Source: Streptomyces lasiicapitis (lineage in GTDB: Bacteria; Actinomycetota; Actinomycetes; Streptomycetales; Streptomycetaceae). From it: a stretch of 64,000 nt of DNA. The stretch covers positions 48,983 through 112,982 of the forward strand of contig NZ_BMNG01000022.1 of the NCBI RefSeq assembly GCF_014646335.1, written 5' to 3'. The notes under the pieces are model-generated. The model was not told the DNA's origin, searched no databases, and saw only the letters and a list, made by a program, of their open reading frames with translations. Below, piece by piece: positions 9,563 through 17,233 of this stretch (positions are counted from its first letter, which is position 1; each line of letters begins with the position of its first letter). The position numbers were made by a program, and so were the translations under genes.

Positions 9563-10462
9563 TCAGTACACGCTCACGTTGTACGCCCGCAGCGCCTCGG
9601 TGACCGGCTGGAAGAACGTCGTACCGCCGGAGGAGCAGTTGCCGCTGCCGCCGGAGGTCAGACCGAGCGCCGTGGAACCGGCGTAGAGCGGGCCGCCGCT
9701 GTCGCCGGGCTCGGCGCAGACGGTGGTCCGGATCATGCCGTACACGATGTCGCCGTTGCCGTAGTTCACCGTCGCGTTCAGACCGGTGACCCGGCCGGAG
9801 TGCGTGCCGGTGGTGGAACCGCGGCGCGTGACGGACTGGTTGACCGTCGGGTCGGCGGCGCGGGTGATGTCCTGGCTTCCCACGGTGCCGGACTTGGTGA
9901 TGGAGCCGTTGGTGTAGCGCACGATGCCGTAGTCGTTCGTCGGGAAGCTGGAGCCGTGCGTGGTGCCGAGCACGGTCGTCTTCGCCGAGTTGGCCCACCA
10001 CGTGCCCGCGCCGTCGGTGCAGTGGCCCGCGGTCAGGAAGTAGTAGGTGCTTCCGTTGCGGACGTTGAAGCCGAGCGAGCAGCGCCAGCTGCTGGCGTAG
10101 GTGGCGTCGCCGCCGGAGATGTACTTCTGGAACTTGCCCGGCGTGCGCTCGATCTTCAGGGCGCCGGCCTTGTCGCCCGCCGCCTGCTTGAGCGCGGCGA
10201 TCTCGGCCTTGGAGACCGTGCTGTCGGCGGTGACGACGACCTGCTTGGTCTTCGCGTCGACGTTCCAGGCGGTGCCCGCGACGTCCGCCCGCAGGACGGC
10301 GTCGCTGGCCGCCGTGAGGTCGGACGCACTGTAGGTGCGGGCCTCGTCCGCGCTGGCGGCGGGTACGGCGAGTGCGGCGGCGGCCACGAGCCCGGTCGCG
10401 ACGGCGACCATGCGGGTGTGTCTCGCTATACCGCTGCGGGGGGTGGTGCGCTTGATCCTCAC
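9563..10462 (-). CDS. sprB: Streptogrisin B-like secreted serine protease
   Basis: The 299-residue preproprotein has the same length as S. griseus protease B precursor as I remember it. The GTG start at 10462 follows GGGAGG. A Sec signal peptide (ending PAASA, about residue 38) and a prodomain to residue 114 precede a mature chain starting ISGGDATY at 115, 185 residues long. The triad is His147, Asp177 and Ser255, with GDSGGPLYAGS and LTSGGSGNCSSGGTTFFQPV near-identical in pattern to SGPB, which prefers large hydrophobic P1 residues. It is an extracellular protein-degrading enzyme. The tandem with the gene at 8055-9140 probably reflects an old duplication followed by divergence. Confidence 0.93.
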   Translation of the reverse strand: MRIKRTTPRSGIARHTRMVAVATGLVAAAALAVPAASADEARTYSASDLTAASDAVLRADVAGTAWNVDAKTKQVVVTADSTVSKAEIAALKQAAGDKAGALKIERTPGKFQKYISGGDATYASSWRCSLGFNVRNGSTYYFLTAGHCTDGAGTWWANSAKTTVLGTTHGSSFPTNDYGIVRYTNGSITKSGTVGSQDITRAADPTVNQSVTRRGSTTGTHSGRVTGLNATVNYGNGDIVYGMIRTTVCAEPGDSGGPLYAGSTALGLTSGGSGNCSSGGTTFFQPVTEALRAYNVSVY

Positions 10463-10705
10463 TGCTGGTTCCTCCCGAGGGAAGTCAGGGGGCCCATGTG
10501 GGTTGGGGGCCCGTGAGGCGCAGCCAAAGGGCAGGGTGGATTCCGGATACGCCGTGCCCCTGACAAGCGCTGCTCGGGAGTATTGGGGCCGCCCCCACCC
10601 CGCACAAGGGGTGCCTTTCGGCCTGACCGGCGGATACACGCCAGCCGGCCCCGGCGGTCGTCGCACCTGCGCACGCCACCGGGGCTCTGGGTCATCGGCT
10701 CCCCG

Positions 10706-11509
10706 TCAGACGGCCCGGGGCGCCGAAAGGTTCCGCTCCCCGGCGGCGATCTCGGCGGCGAGGGTGTTCCCGGGCGGCGGGAAGGGGCAGATGAAGTGGT
10801 CGGCGAAGGCGCACGGCGGCAGCAGCGACCGGTTGAAGTCGACTGTCGTACGGCCCTGTTCGTCGGGTGCGGCGGGCCGCAGGAAGCGGAAACGGTAGCT
10901 GGAGACTCCGCTGGTCGCGTCCGCGAACACCGCCCACAGCGAGCCGTCGCCCTCGACGCTCACCTGCAGCGTGTGCTCCTGCCCGGCGAGCGTGAAGGCC
11001 AGTTCCCCGCCGAGCCCGAGCCCGCGCTCCACGCCGTCCGCGTTGCCGACACGCACGGTGCGGTCCTCTTCGTACGCGGTGAAGCGGCCCTCGGCCACGA
11101 GGCGCGGGTCGTGCCCGGTCACGTCGATGCCGGTGAAGGCGCGCCGCGCCGGGGCGTCCGGGTCGAAGTCGCGCACCGCCCACAGCCCTTCGCGGCGCAG
11201 CACGACCAGGCGCCGCTCGCCGAGCCCGAGCCGGGCCGCGGTGACGGGTCCGGGGTCGGGCGCCAGGCGGACCGTACCGGCGAAGGGCTGTCCGTCGAGG
11301 GCGAGTCCGTCGTCCGCCGCGGCCGTCAGGACCAGCTCGTCGCCGTCCTCGGCCCAGTGTCCGGGCAGGCCTGGCAGGGCGCCTTCGGGGTGGTCGGCGA
11401 GCCAGTGCGTGCCGGTGAGGGACAGCGGGCCGTAGGGCGCGGAGACGGTGGCCGTGCGCTGCTCGTGCCACTGCTCGAAGTCCCGCAGCGTCTCTTCGGT
11501 CGTGCTCAT
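10706..11509 (-). CDS. DUF1684 family protein
   Basis: The protein has 267 residues from the ATG at 11509; an in-frame TTG lies 9 nt upstream. The C-terminal signature DFNRSLLPPCAFADHFICPFPPPGN followed by IAAGE is characteristic of DUF1684. These proteins are cytosolic, have no signal peptide here, and are of unknown biochemical function. It is the last gene of a minus-strand run, 15 bp after an LLM monooxygenase, so it belongs to the putative organosulfur operon. Its role there is not known. No clear terminator follows in the 243-bp gap to the protease gene. Confidence 0.85.
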   Translation of the reverse strand: MSTTEETLRDFEQWHEQRTATVSAPYGPLSLTGTHWLADHPEGALPGLPGHWAEDGDELVLTAAADDGLALDGQPFAGTVRLAPDPGPVTAARLGLGERRLVVLRREGLWAVRDFDPDAPARRAFTGIDVTGHDPRLVAEGRFTAYEEDRTVRVGNADGVERGLGLGGELAFTLAGQEHTLQVSVEGDGSLWAVFADATSGVSSYRFRFLRPAAPDEQGRTTVDFNRSLLPPCAFADHFICPFPPPGNTLAAEIAAGERNLSAPRAV

Positions 11510-11524
11510 GGTGTTCAACCCTTC

Positions 11525-12877
11525 TCAACCCTTCCGGACGGGCTCGGGCAGCCCGAGGTGTGAGCGCAGCGTCGCGCCCTCGTATTCCGTGCGGAACGCG
11601 CCGCGCTCCTGCAGCAGCGGCACCACCCGTTCGACGAACTCGTCGAGCCCGCCCGGCGTCAGGTGCGGCACGAGGATGAAGCCGTCGGCGGCGTCGGTGC
11701 GCACGAACTCGTCGAGCTGGTCGGCGACGGCGGCGGGGGTGCCGATGAAGGACTGCCGGGAGGTCGTCTCGATGACGGTCTGGTGGATCGACAGGCCCTT
11801 GGCCCGGGACAGGGCACGCCACTTCTCGGCGACAGCGAAGGGATCGCCGACCTTCACCCGGCCCTGTACGAGCGTCGATTCCGGGTCCGGGTCGATGTCG
11901 GGCAGCGGCCCGTCGGGGTCGTACGCGGACAGGTCGACGCCCCACACCTGCTCCAGGGCGAGGATCGCGTTCTGCGGGGAGACCTGCTGGCGGCGGATCT
12001 CGATGGCGCGTTCCTGGGCCTCGGCGGCGGTGTCCCCGAGCACGAAGGTGACACCGGGCATGATCTTCAGGTCGTCCGGCGCGCGGCCGTACGCGGCGAG
12101 GCGGCCCTTCACGTCGGCGTAGAAGTCGCGGCCCGCCTCCAGGGTGCCGTGCCGGGTGAAGACGACGTCGGCGGAGGAGGCGGCGAACTCGCGGCCCTCG
12201 GGCGAGTCACCGGCCTGGATCACCACGGGATGGCCCTGCGGCGGGCGCGGCACGCCGAACTCCCCGGCGATGTCGAAGTGCTGCCCGCGGTGCGCGAAGG
12301 GCCGCGGCTCACCCACAGCGCCGTCCAGACCATCCTGGCCGTCGGGCGTCCAGGAGTCCCACAACTCCCGTGCCGTGGCGACGAATTCGGCGGCGCGGGT
12401 GTACCGGTCGGCGCGGTCCAGGAAGCCGCCGCGGCGGAAGTTCTCGCCGGTGAACGCGTCCGAGGAGGTGACGACGTTCCAGGCGGCGCGCCCGCCGCTC
12501 AGATGGTCGAGGGAGGCGAGCCTGCGGGCCAGTTCGTACGGCTCGTTGAAGGTCGCGTTGACGGTGGCGGCGAGGCCGAGGCGGTCGGTGACGGCAGCGA
12601 GCGCGCTCAGGACGGTGAGGGACTCGGGGCGCCCGACCACGTCCAGGTCGTGGATGCGGCCCTTGTGCTCGCGCAGCCGCAACCCCTCGGCCAGGAAGAA
12701 GAAGTCGAAGAGCCCGCGTTCGGCGGTGCGGGCCAGGTGCTCGAAGGAGGAGAAGTCGACCTGGGAGCGCGAGCGGGGATCCGCCCACACGGTGGTGTTG
12801 TTGACGCCGGGGAAGTGGGCGGCGAGGTGGATCTGCTTCGTACGGTGGATCTGCTTCGTACGCGGTCGGCCTGTCAT
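11525..12877 (-). CDS. Flavin-dependent LLM monooxygenase, NtaA/SnaA/DszA type
   Basis: This 450-residue cytosolic enzyme belongs to the bacterial luciferase superfamily, NtaA/SnaA/DszA (SoxA) branch. Motifs include the N-terminal strand FDFFFLAEGL, RLGLAATVNATFNEPYELARRLASLDHLSGGRAAWNVVTS, and PRPPQGHPVVIQAGDSPEGREFAA. Such enzymes use FMNH2 and O2, supplied by a partner reductase, to oxidise N- or S-containing compounds. In this operon a sulfur substrate is likely by inference. The ATG at 12877 overlaps the stop of the upstream monooxygenase (ATGA). The first residues carry an exact duplication, RTKQIH-RTKQIH, caused by an 18-bp tandem repeat. Confidence 0.9.
   Translation of the reverse strand: MTGRPRTKQIHRTKQIHLAAHFPGVNNTTVWADPRSRSQVDFSSFEHLARTAERGLFDFFFLAEGLRLREHKGRIHDLDVVGRPESLTVLSALAAVTDRLGLAATVNATFNEPYELARRLASLDHLSGGRAAWNVVTSSDAFTGENFRRGGFLDRADRYTRAAEFVATARELWDSWTPDGQDGLDGAVGEPRPFAHRGQHFDIAGEFGVPRPPQGHPVVIQAGDSPEGREFAASSADVVFTRHGTLEAGRDFYADVKGRLAAYGRAPDDLKIMPGVTFVLGDTAAEAQERAIEIRRQQVSPQNAILALEQVWGVDLSAYDPDGPLPDIDPDPESTLVQGRVKVGDPFAVAEKWRALSRAKGLSIHQTVIETTSRQSFIGTPAAVADQLDEFVRTDAADGFILVPHLTPGGLDEFVERVVPLLQERGAFRTEYEGATLRSHLGLPEPVRKG
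12827..12862 (-). repeat. 18-bp perfect tandem duplication inside a coding start
   Basis: Positions 12827-12844 and 12845-12862 are identical 18-mers beginning GTGGATCTGCTTCG on the plus strand. The duplication is in frame and adds six residues to the N-terminus of the monooxygenase, which indicates recent replication slippage. Confidence 0.9.
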
Positions 12878-13959
12878 GTCGGGTCCCCCGCGAGTGCGGC
12901 GTAACGGTTGGCGGGCCGGGTCAGGCCGAGGTGCTCCCGGAGCGTGGCGCCGGGGTAGAAGGTGCGGAAGAGGCCGCGGTGCTGGAGCAGTGCCACGGTG
13001 CCGTTGACCAGGCGTTCCAGGTCGCGGCGCGGTTCGACGGGGATGAGGTGGAAGCCGTCGACGGCGCCCGCCGCGTGCCAGGCGGCGATGAGGTCGGCGA
13101 GGTCCACGGGGCCGCCTCGGTAGAGGGGGCCTTCGGCGGTGGGCAGCGGGCCGCCGCCGTGGCCGGGCTGGGCGGCCTGTTCGCCGCCGCCGAGGTCGAC
13201 GACCAGGGCGGCCAGCACCCGCAACTGGCCCGGGTCCCGGCCGAGTTCGGCGGCGCGGCGGTGCAGTGCGGCGCGTGCGGCGCCCGCCTGGGCGGGGCTG
13301 GCGGCTCGGACGAGGGCGACGTCCGCGTGCCGGACGGCCATGTCGCGGGCGTGGCCGCCGGTCGCGTCGACGACGACCACCGGGTTGCCCTGCGGGGGCC
13401 GCGGCACGATGGAGGGGCCCTTCACGGCGAAGGTCCGGCCCTCGAAGTCGACGTAGTGCAGCTTGTCCCTGTCGACGAAGCGGCCCGTCGCCACGTCCCG
13501 TATCTCCGCGTCGTCCTCCCAGCTGTCCCACAACCGCCGTGCCGCGTCGGCGACTTCGCCCGCCTCCTGCCACAGCGCCTCGCGCGGCGCGGCCCGCCGC
13601 CGCCCGAACAGCCTCGCCTCGGCCTCGGTCGCCGACACGTCCACCGCCCAGCCGGCCCGGCCGTGGCTCACCCAGTCCAGGGTGGCCACGGCGGCCTGCA
13701 CGTGGAACGGCTCGGTGTGCGTGGTCGTGACGGTCGGCACCAGGCCGACGCGCCCGGTGGCCGGCGCGATCCGCGCGAGCACGGCGAGCGCGTCGGGCCC
13801 CTGCCGTGCGAAGGAGTCGCCGAGCGTGACGAAGTCGAGCGCCCCACGCTCGCCGAGCCGCGCGAGCTCGATGTGCGGGGCGGCGTCGTAGGCGCCGGGC
13901 TGGTCGATGGCGGCGGCGAGGTGCAGAGGCCCGCGGCCGGTGGCTGCTGGTGGGGTCAT
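12874..13959 (-). CDS. Second flavin-dependent LLM-family monooxygenase
   Basis: The protein has 361 residues and belongs to the luciferase-like superfamily. Motifs are LAAAIDQPGAYD near the N-terminus, RVGLVPTVTTTHTEPFHVQAAVATLDWVSHGRAGWAVDVSA, and PRPPQGNPVVVVDA, which parallel the downstream paralogue. The C-terminal halves of both proteins end in the same pattern (LLQxRGxFRTxYxGATLRxHLGL), so they are related copies. It is coupled by an ATGA overlap to the downstream monooxygenase. The reductase that supplies FMNH2 is not in the cluster unless the upstream FAD/NAD(P)-binding protein does so. Substrate unknown. Confidence 0.88.
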   Translation of the reverse strand: MTPPAATGRGPLHLAAAIDQPGAYDAAPHIELARLGERGALDFVTLGDSFARQGPDALAVLARIAPATGRVGLVPTVTTTHTEPFHVQAAVATLDWVSHGRAGWAVDVSATEAEARLFGRRRAAPREALWQEAGEVADAARRLWDSWEDDAEIRDVATGRFVDRDKLHYVDFEGRTFAVKGPSIVPRPPQGNPVVVVDATGGHARDMAVRHADVALVRAASPAQAGAARAALHRRAAELGRDPGQLRVLAALVVDLGGGEQAAQPGHGGGPLPTAEGPLYRGGPVDLADLIAAWHAAGAVDGFHLIPVEPRRDLERLVNGTVALLQHRGLFRTFYPGATLREHLGLTRPANRYAALAGDPT

Positions 13960-14110
13960 GAGGGGGTGAACCTCTCTCGACAGGGGCTCGACAGGAGCTG
14001 GGGCAAGGGCAGTTGGGGCGGTGGACGCTTGCGCGCGGTGACGGTCGGGGTCGTGGCGCCGGGGCCGAGGCCGGGAGAAAGCCGCTTGGCGCCGCAGCCG
14101 CGAGGAACCC

Positions 14111-15862
14111 TCATGGCGCCGCCTCCGCGAAAAACGCTAGTACCGCTCGCGCCGTCGCGTCGTTCTGCCGGAACGACGGGCTGTTGGTACGCGGCCGCGT
14201 GAACGCCCCGGCGCCGCGCGCATCCGTATGCGGGCCGAGGGCGAAGCGGCGGGGGTGCGGGGTGCCGGAGCGGTCGCGAACGCGGCCGTCGGCGGGGTCG
14301 ACGGACAGCAGGCCGTCGGGGGTCTCGGCGACGCCCTCCGCGTGCAGCGCGCGCAGGAGCGGATCGCGGGTGCGTGCGAGCGTCGGCTGCGGCAGCCGCG
14401 CCTCGACCAGCGCGCGGGCCTCGACACTCGCCCCGGGCACGGTCGCACCGCGCGCCCGGAACACTCCCCCGCCCGTCTCCACGGTCATCCCGGCGCCGAG
14501 GAACCGCACCACCCCGGCCCGCGACAGCGCGAGCAGTTGCCGCAGCCTCGGCCCCGGCGGCCCCGACGCCAGATAGCTGAAGTAGCCGTGCCACCACGGC
14601 CCGATGTCGCCGAGCCGCACCAACTGCCCGTACACGGACAGCAGTCCGAGGAAAACGGCCAGGTCGGCGCTGTGCGCGGGGTCGTGGCGGCGGGCGAGAT
14701 CGGCGGTGATGTAGGCGCGCAGGCCCTCCTGGAGTCCTTCGTACGAGGTGTGGCGGACGCCGTCCAGGGGGTGGTCGAGGGCCGTGAGGTCGAGTCGGTC
14801 GGCGGGGTCGGGCACGGCGGAGGAGACGAGGACGGCCAGCTCGGGGCTGCCGGGCGGGCAGGCCGCGTACTTCTCGTCGAAGTCCCGCCAGGCCGTGGCC
14901 GTGCGCTCGGGATGCGCGGCGAACAGGCGATGGTAGTGGGCGAAGCCCAGCTCCTTCTCGATGAGCGGCCACACGTCGCGGGCGAAGTCGTAGCCGTCGG
15001 GCCGCGCGAGGAGTTCGTCGATCTGCGCGGGCCCCAAGTAGCGCGGCAGCGGCGGCCGTTCACCGCCGTCCCAGATGTAGCCGATCTTGGAGTGGTACGG
15101 CACACCGCGCCGCGACCCGACGTACAGAACGGGTTCGCGCCCCGACGGCACATACGTGTCCCCCTCGTACCGGCCGCCGCGCCCCTCGGTCAGGAGCACC
15201 ATCAGGTCGACGAAGGCGAGCCCGAAGCCGCGCACGAGGACGGGCTCGCCGCCTTCGAGGGCGCTCAGGTCGGTGTCGGCGGTGAAGTCGGGCGGCAGAT
15301 GGACGAGGCCGTGGCGCCGGGCGTAGCGCCTCAAGTGCCGTTGTTCGTCGTCGAGTTCGGCGTCCAGGTGGCCCTGGGCGAGGATGACGAGATCGGCGCT
15401 CAGGGGGTGGTCGACGCCTTCGAGCCACACCTCCTGGGGGGCGCCCGGGGGGCCGGTCAGGCGCAGGGCGCGGCGGGGGTGGTGGTGGACGGCGATGCCG
15501 GGCGGCAGGGCGGCCACGGACTTCTCGTACACCCAGCTCAGATAGGCGCCCTGCCGCCGCCGTCCGGCGAAGGCCTCGCCGTCGACGCCCGCCCATTCGT
15601 GCAGCGCGGGTCCGGGCCGCACGGGCCCGGCGACCTCGACGGTGTCGTCGGTGAACATGGTGACGTCACGCGCGTGCGAGTTCATCCACAGCAGCGGCGA
15701 CTGCTCTTCGCGCCAGATCCGGCCGGGGCCCGGCGGGTAGGGGTCGACGAGGTGGATGTCGAGCCGCGAACTGCCGTACAGGGAGGGCGCGTTGGCGGCG
15801 ATGCGCTCGATGAGCCCGGTGGCGCGGGGTCCCGCGCCGACGATCACCAGAGCGGGGGTCAT
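14111..15862 (-). CDS. FAD/NAD(P)-binding oxidoreductase-like protein
   Basis: The product has 583 residues from the ATG at 15862, which overlaps the permease stop. It begins with a dinucleotide-binding Rossmann motif (PALVIVGAGPRATGLIERI) typical of the NAD_binding_9 / FAD-NAD(P)-binding group, and continues with DIHLVDPYPPGPGRIWR. A second motif appears at about 160 (LSADLVILAQGHLD). It has no signal peptide. In the operon it could provide reducing power for, or act in sequence with, the two LLM monooxygenases; that is inference. The gap of about 150 bp to the first monooxygenase is the largest in the operon, so there may be a second promoter. Related proteins elsewhere are N-hydroxylase-like. 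Confidence 0.82.
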   Translation of the reverse strand: MTPALVIVGAGPRATGLIERIAANAPSLYGSSRLDIHLVDPYPPGPGRIWREEQSPLLWMNSHARDVTMFTDDTVEVAGPVRPGPALHEWAGVDGEAFAGRRRQGAYLSWVYEKSVAALPPGIAVHHHPRRALRLTGPPGAPQEVWLEGVDHPLSADLVILAQGHLDAELDDEQRHLRRYARRHGLVHLPPDFTADTDLSALEGGEPVLVRGFGLAFVDLMVLLTEGRGGRYEGDTYVPSGREPVLYVGSRRGVPYHSKIGYIWDGGERPPLPRYLGPAQIDELLARPDGYDFARDVWPLIEKELGFAHYHRLFAAHPERTATAWRDFDEKYAACPPGSPELAVLVSSAVPDPADRLDLTALDHPLDGVRHTSYEGLQEGLRAYITADLARRHDPAHSADLAVFLGLLSVYGQLVRLGDIGPWWHGYFSYLASGPPGPRLRQLLALSRAGVVRFLGAGMTVETGGGVFRARGATVPGASVEARALVEARLPQPTLARTRDPLLRALHAEGVAETPDGLLSVDPADGRVRDRSGTPHPRRFALGPHTDARGAGAFTRPRTNSPSFRQNDATARAVLAFFAEAAP

Positions 15863-16737
15863 CGCACCTGCTCCGACCCGCGCGCGTAGTACCGCTCCAC
15901 GTAGTACTGCCCGACGCTCAGCAGCGAGGTGACGACGACGTACCAGAGGGTGGCGACCAGCAGCAGCGGGATGACCTGGTAGGTGCGGTGGTAGACGAGC
16001 TGCACGGAGTAGAGCAGGTCCTGTACGGCGATGACGCTGACGATCGAGGTGCCCTTGAGGGTGCCGATCAGCATGTTCCCGGCCGGCGGCACGATGGAGC
16101 GCATGGCCTGCGGCAGCACGATCCGCCAAAGCCGGCGCCACGGCCCGAGTCCGAGCGACTGCGCGGCCTCGATCTGGCCGCGGTCCACGGAGAGGATGCC
16201 GCCGCGCACGACTTCGGCGGCGTACGCGGCCTCGTGCAGGGTCAGACCGATGACGGCGATGGTGACGGGCCCGAGCAGGTCCACGGTCTTGACGCCGAAC
16301 AGCGTCGGGTAGAGGGCTCCGATGTTGAACCAGAACAGCAGCTGCACCAGGATCGGCATCGACCTGAAGAACCAGACGTAGCCCCAACTCACCGATCTCA
16401 GCACGGGGTTGGAGGAGAGCCGGCCGAGCGCGAGCAGGGTGCCGAGCGCGAACCCGAGCGCCATCACCGCACCGGTCAGCCAGAGCGTGAGCCACAGGCC
16501 GCGGAGGACGGACGCGGAGGTGAAGTAGTCGCCGACGACGTCCCACTGGAACGCGCCGTTGCGGGCGACGGAGTTCGCGGCGAGCGCGAGGGCCACCAGG
16601 ACGACCGTCGCCGCGACCCACTGGCCGATGCGGCGCCGCCCCACGACGAGCAGGTCGGCGAGGTCGCCCTCAGGAGGGCCCAGAGGGTGCGGTCCTGCCG
16701 GGGGGAGGGTGTCTTGGGCGAGGGCATCGGACGACAT
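15859..16737 (-). CDS. Amino-acid-type (polar) ABC transporter permease
   Basis: This 292-residue inner-membrane protein of the HisM/GlnP family has an N-terminal cytoplasmic tail, a TM at about 37-58, then the permease domain (LRGLWLTLWLTGAVMALGFALGTLLAL ... FFRSMPILVQLLFWF) with the EAA-type loop EAAQSLGLGPWRRLWRIVLPQAMR. In cystine and other polar amino acid importers one permease gene often suffices as a homodimer. It is the first gene of the minus-strand operon and diverges from a family-3 binding protein gene at 17234, its probable partner. No ATP-binding subunit gene of this class lies in the cluster. Confidence 0.9.
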   Translation of the reverse strand: MSSDALAQDTLPPAGPHPLGPPEGDLADLLVVGRRRIGQWVAATVVLVALALAANSVARNGAFQWDVVGDYFTSASVLRGLWLTLWLTGAVMALGFALGTLLALGRLSSNPVLRSVSWGYVWFFRSMPILVQLLFWFNIGALYPTLFGVKTVDLLGPVTIAVIGLTLHEAAYAAEVVRGGILSVDRGQIEAAQSLGLGPWRRLWRIVLPQAMRSIVPPAGNMLIGTLKGTSIVSVIAVQDLLYSVQLVYHRTYQVIPLLLVATLWYVVVTSLLSVGQYYVERYYARGSEQVR

Positions 16738-16815
16738 GGGAAGGCTCCGTCAGTACGGGTGATGCCTTCACATGGGCCGCGCGGACCGAGCCCCTCAGCA
16801 CGGGTCCGCGTCTTG

Positions 16816-16846
16816 AGACTACGGGGCACTTTGCACGTGTTGTCAA
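16816..16846 (-). promoter_or_regulatory. Promoter candidate for the permease/monooxygenase operon
   Basis: On the minus strand TTGACA (16846-16841) is a perfect -35. Downstream, CGTAGT at 17-bp spacing or TAGTCT at 19-bp spacing can serve as -10. Transcription toward 16737 would leave a leader of about 70 nt. Only the -35 is a strong match. Confidence 0.4.
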
Positions 16847-16941
16847 GGCTGTCCAGGAGCAGCCCGGGGTGATGTCCAGAATATGAGCCGTCAGTCTCAG
16901 GGCAGTTGACGAAGAAACGGATGCCTGTTCCACTTGGGTCC

Positions 16942-17031
16942 ATGCATCCACAGCAGTGGCTGGTCACGCGCTCCCACATCGACTTCGGTCGCGTGTGGTC
17001 GGCGTCGTGTCGATGCACTTCTTCGTGCTGA
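16942..17031 (+). CDS. Cysteine-containing leader peptide (putative attenuator)
   Basis: The 29-codon ORF ends in RSHIDFGRVWSASC followed by RCTSSC and stop, so three of the last seven residues are Cys. The core (T/S)R-S-H-I-D-F/L-G-R-V-x-S-A is the recognisable motif of actinobacterial cysteine-responsive leader peptides, found upstream of sulfur assimilation and sulfur-compound uptake genes. Ribosome stalling at the Cys codons when cysteinyl-tRNA is scarce is the proposed mechanism. An in-frame ATG at 16921 is an alternative start. No good Shine-Dalgarno precedes 16942. TTGACG at 16906-16911 would place transcription initiation close to this ATG, so a leaderless mRNA is possible. It precedes the binding-protein gene by 202 bp. 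Confidence 0.75.
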   Translation: MHPQQWLVTRSHIDFGRVWSASCRCTSSC

Positions 17032-17233
17032 CGCACCTCTGAGCCGACCCGTCACCGCCTGCGCATCCGGGCTTTCGCCCTGCGCATCCCATCATGCGGA
17101 CGGCCGTCTCATCTCCTCCGAACTCTCGTGCGCCCATGCGCCGTTGCCCCGCCTTCACATGCGTACGTGTACGCGACCCCCTCCCCTCGCACGACCGGTC
17201 GACCCCTGCCCCGAGCCCGGAGAACCCCACGCC
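17032..17233 (+). promoter_or_regulatory. Attenuator-like region between leader peptide and binding-protein gene
   Basis: These 202 bp carry no gene. The small hairpin GGGC-TTTC-GCCC (17068-17079) is flanked by two copies of CTGCGCATCC. If the upstream Cys leader controls the downstream gene, the alternative structures must form here. I cannot define a classical terminator with a U run, so regulation may act at translation or Rho access. Confidence 0.35.
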
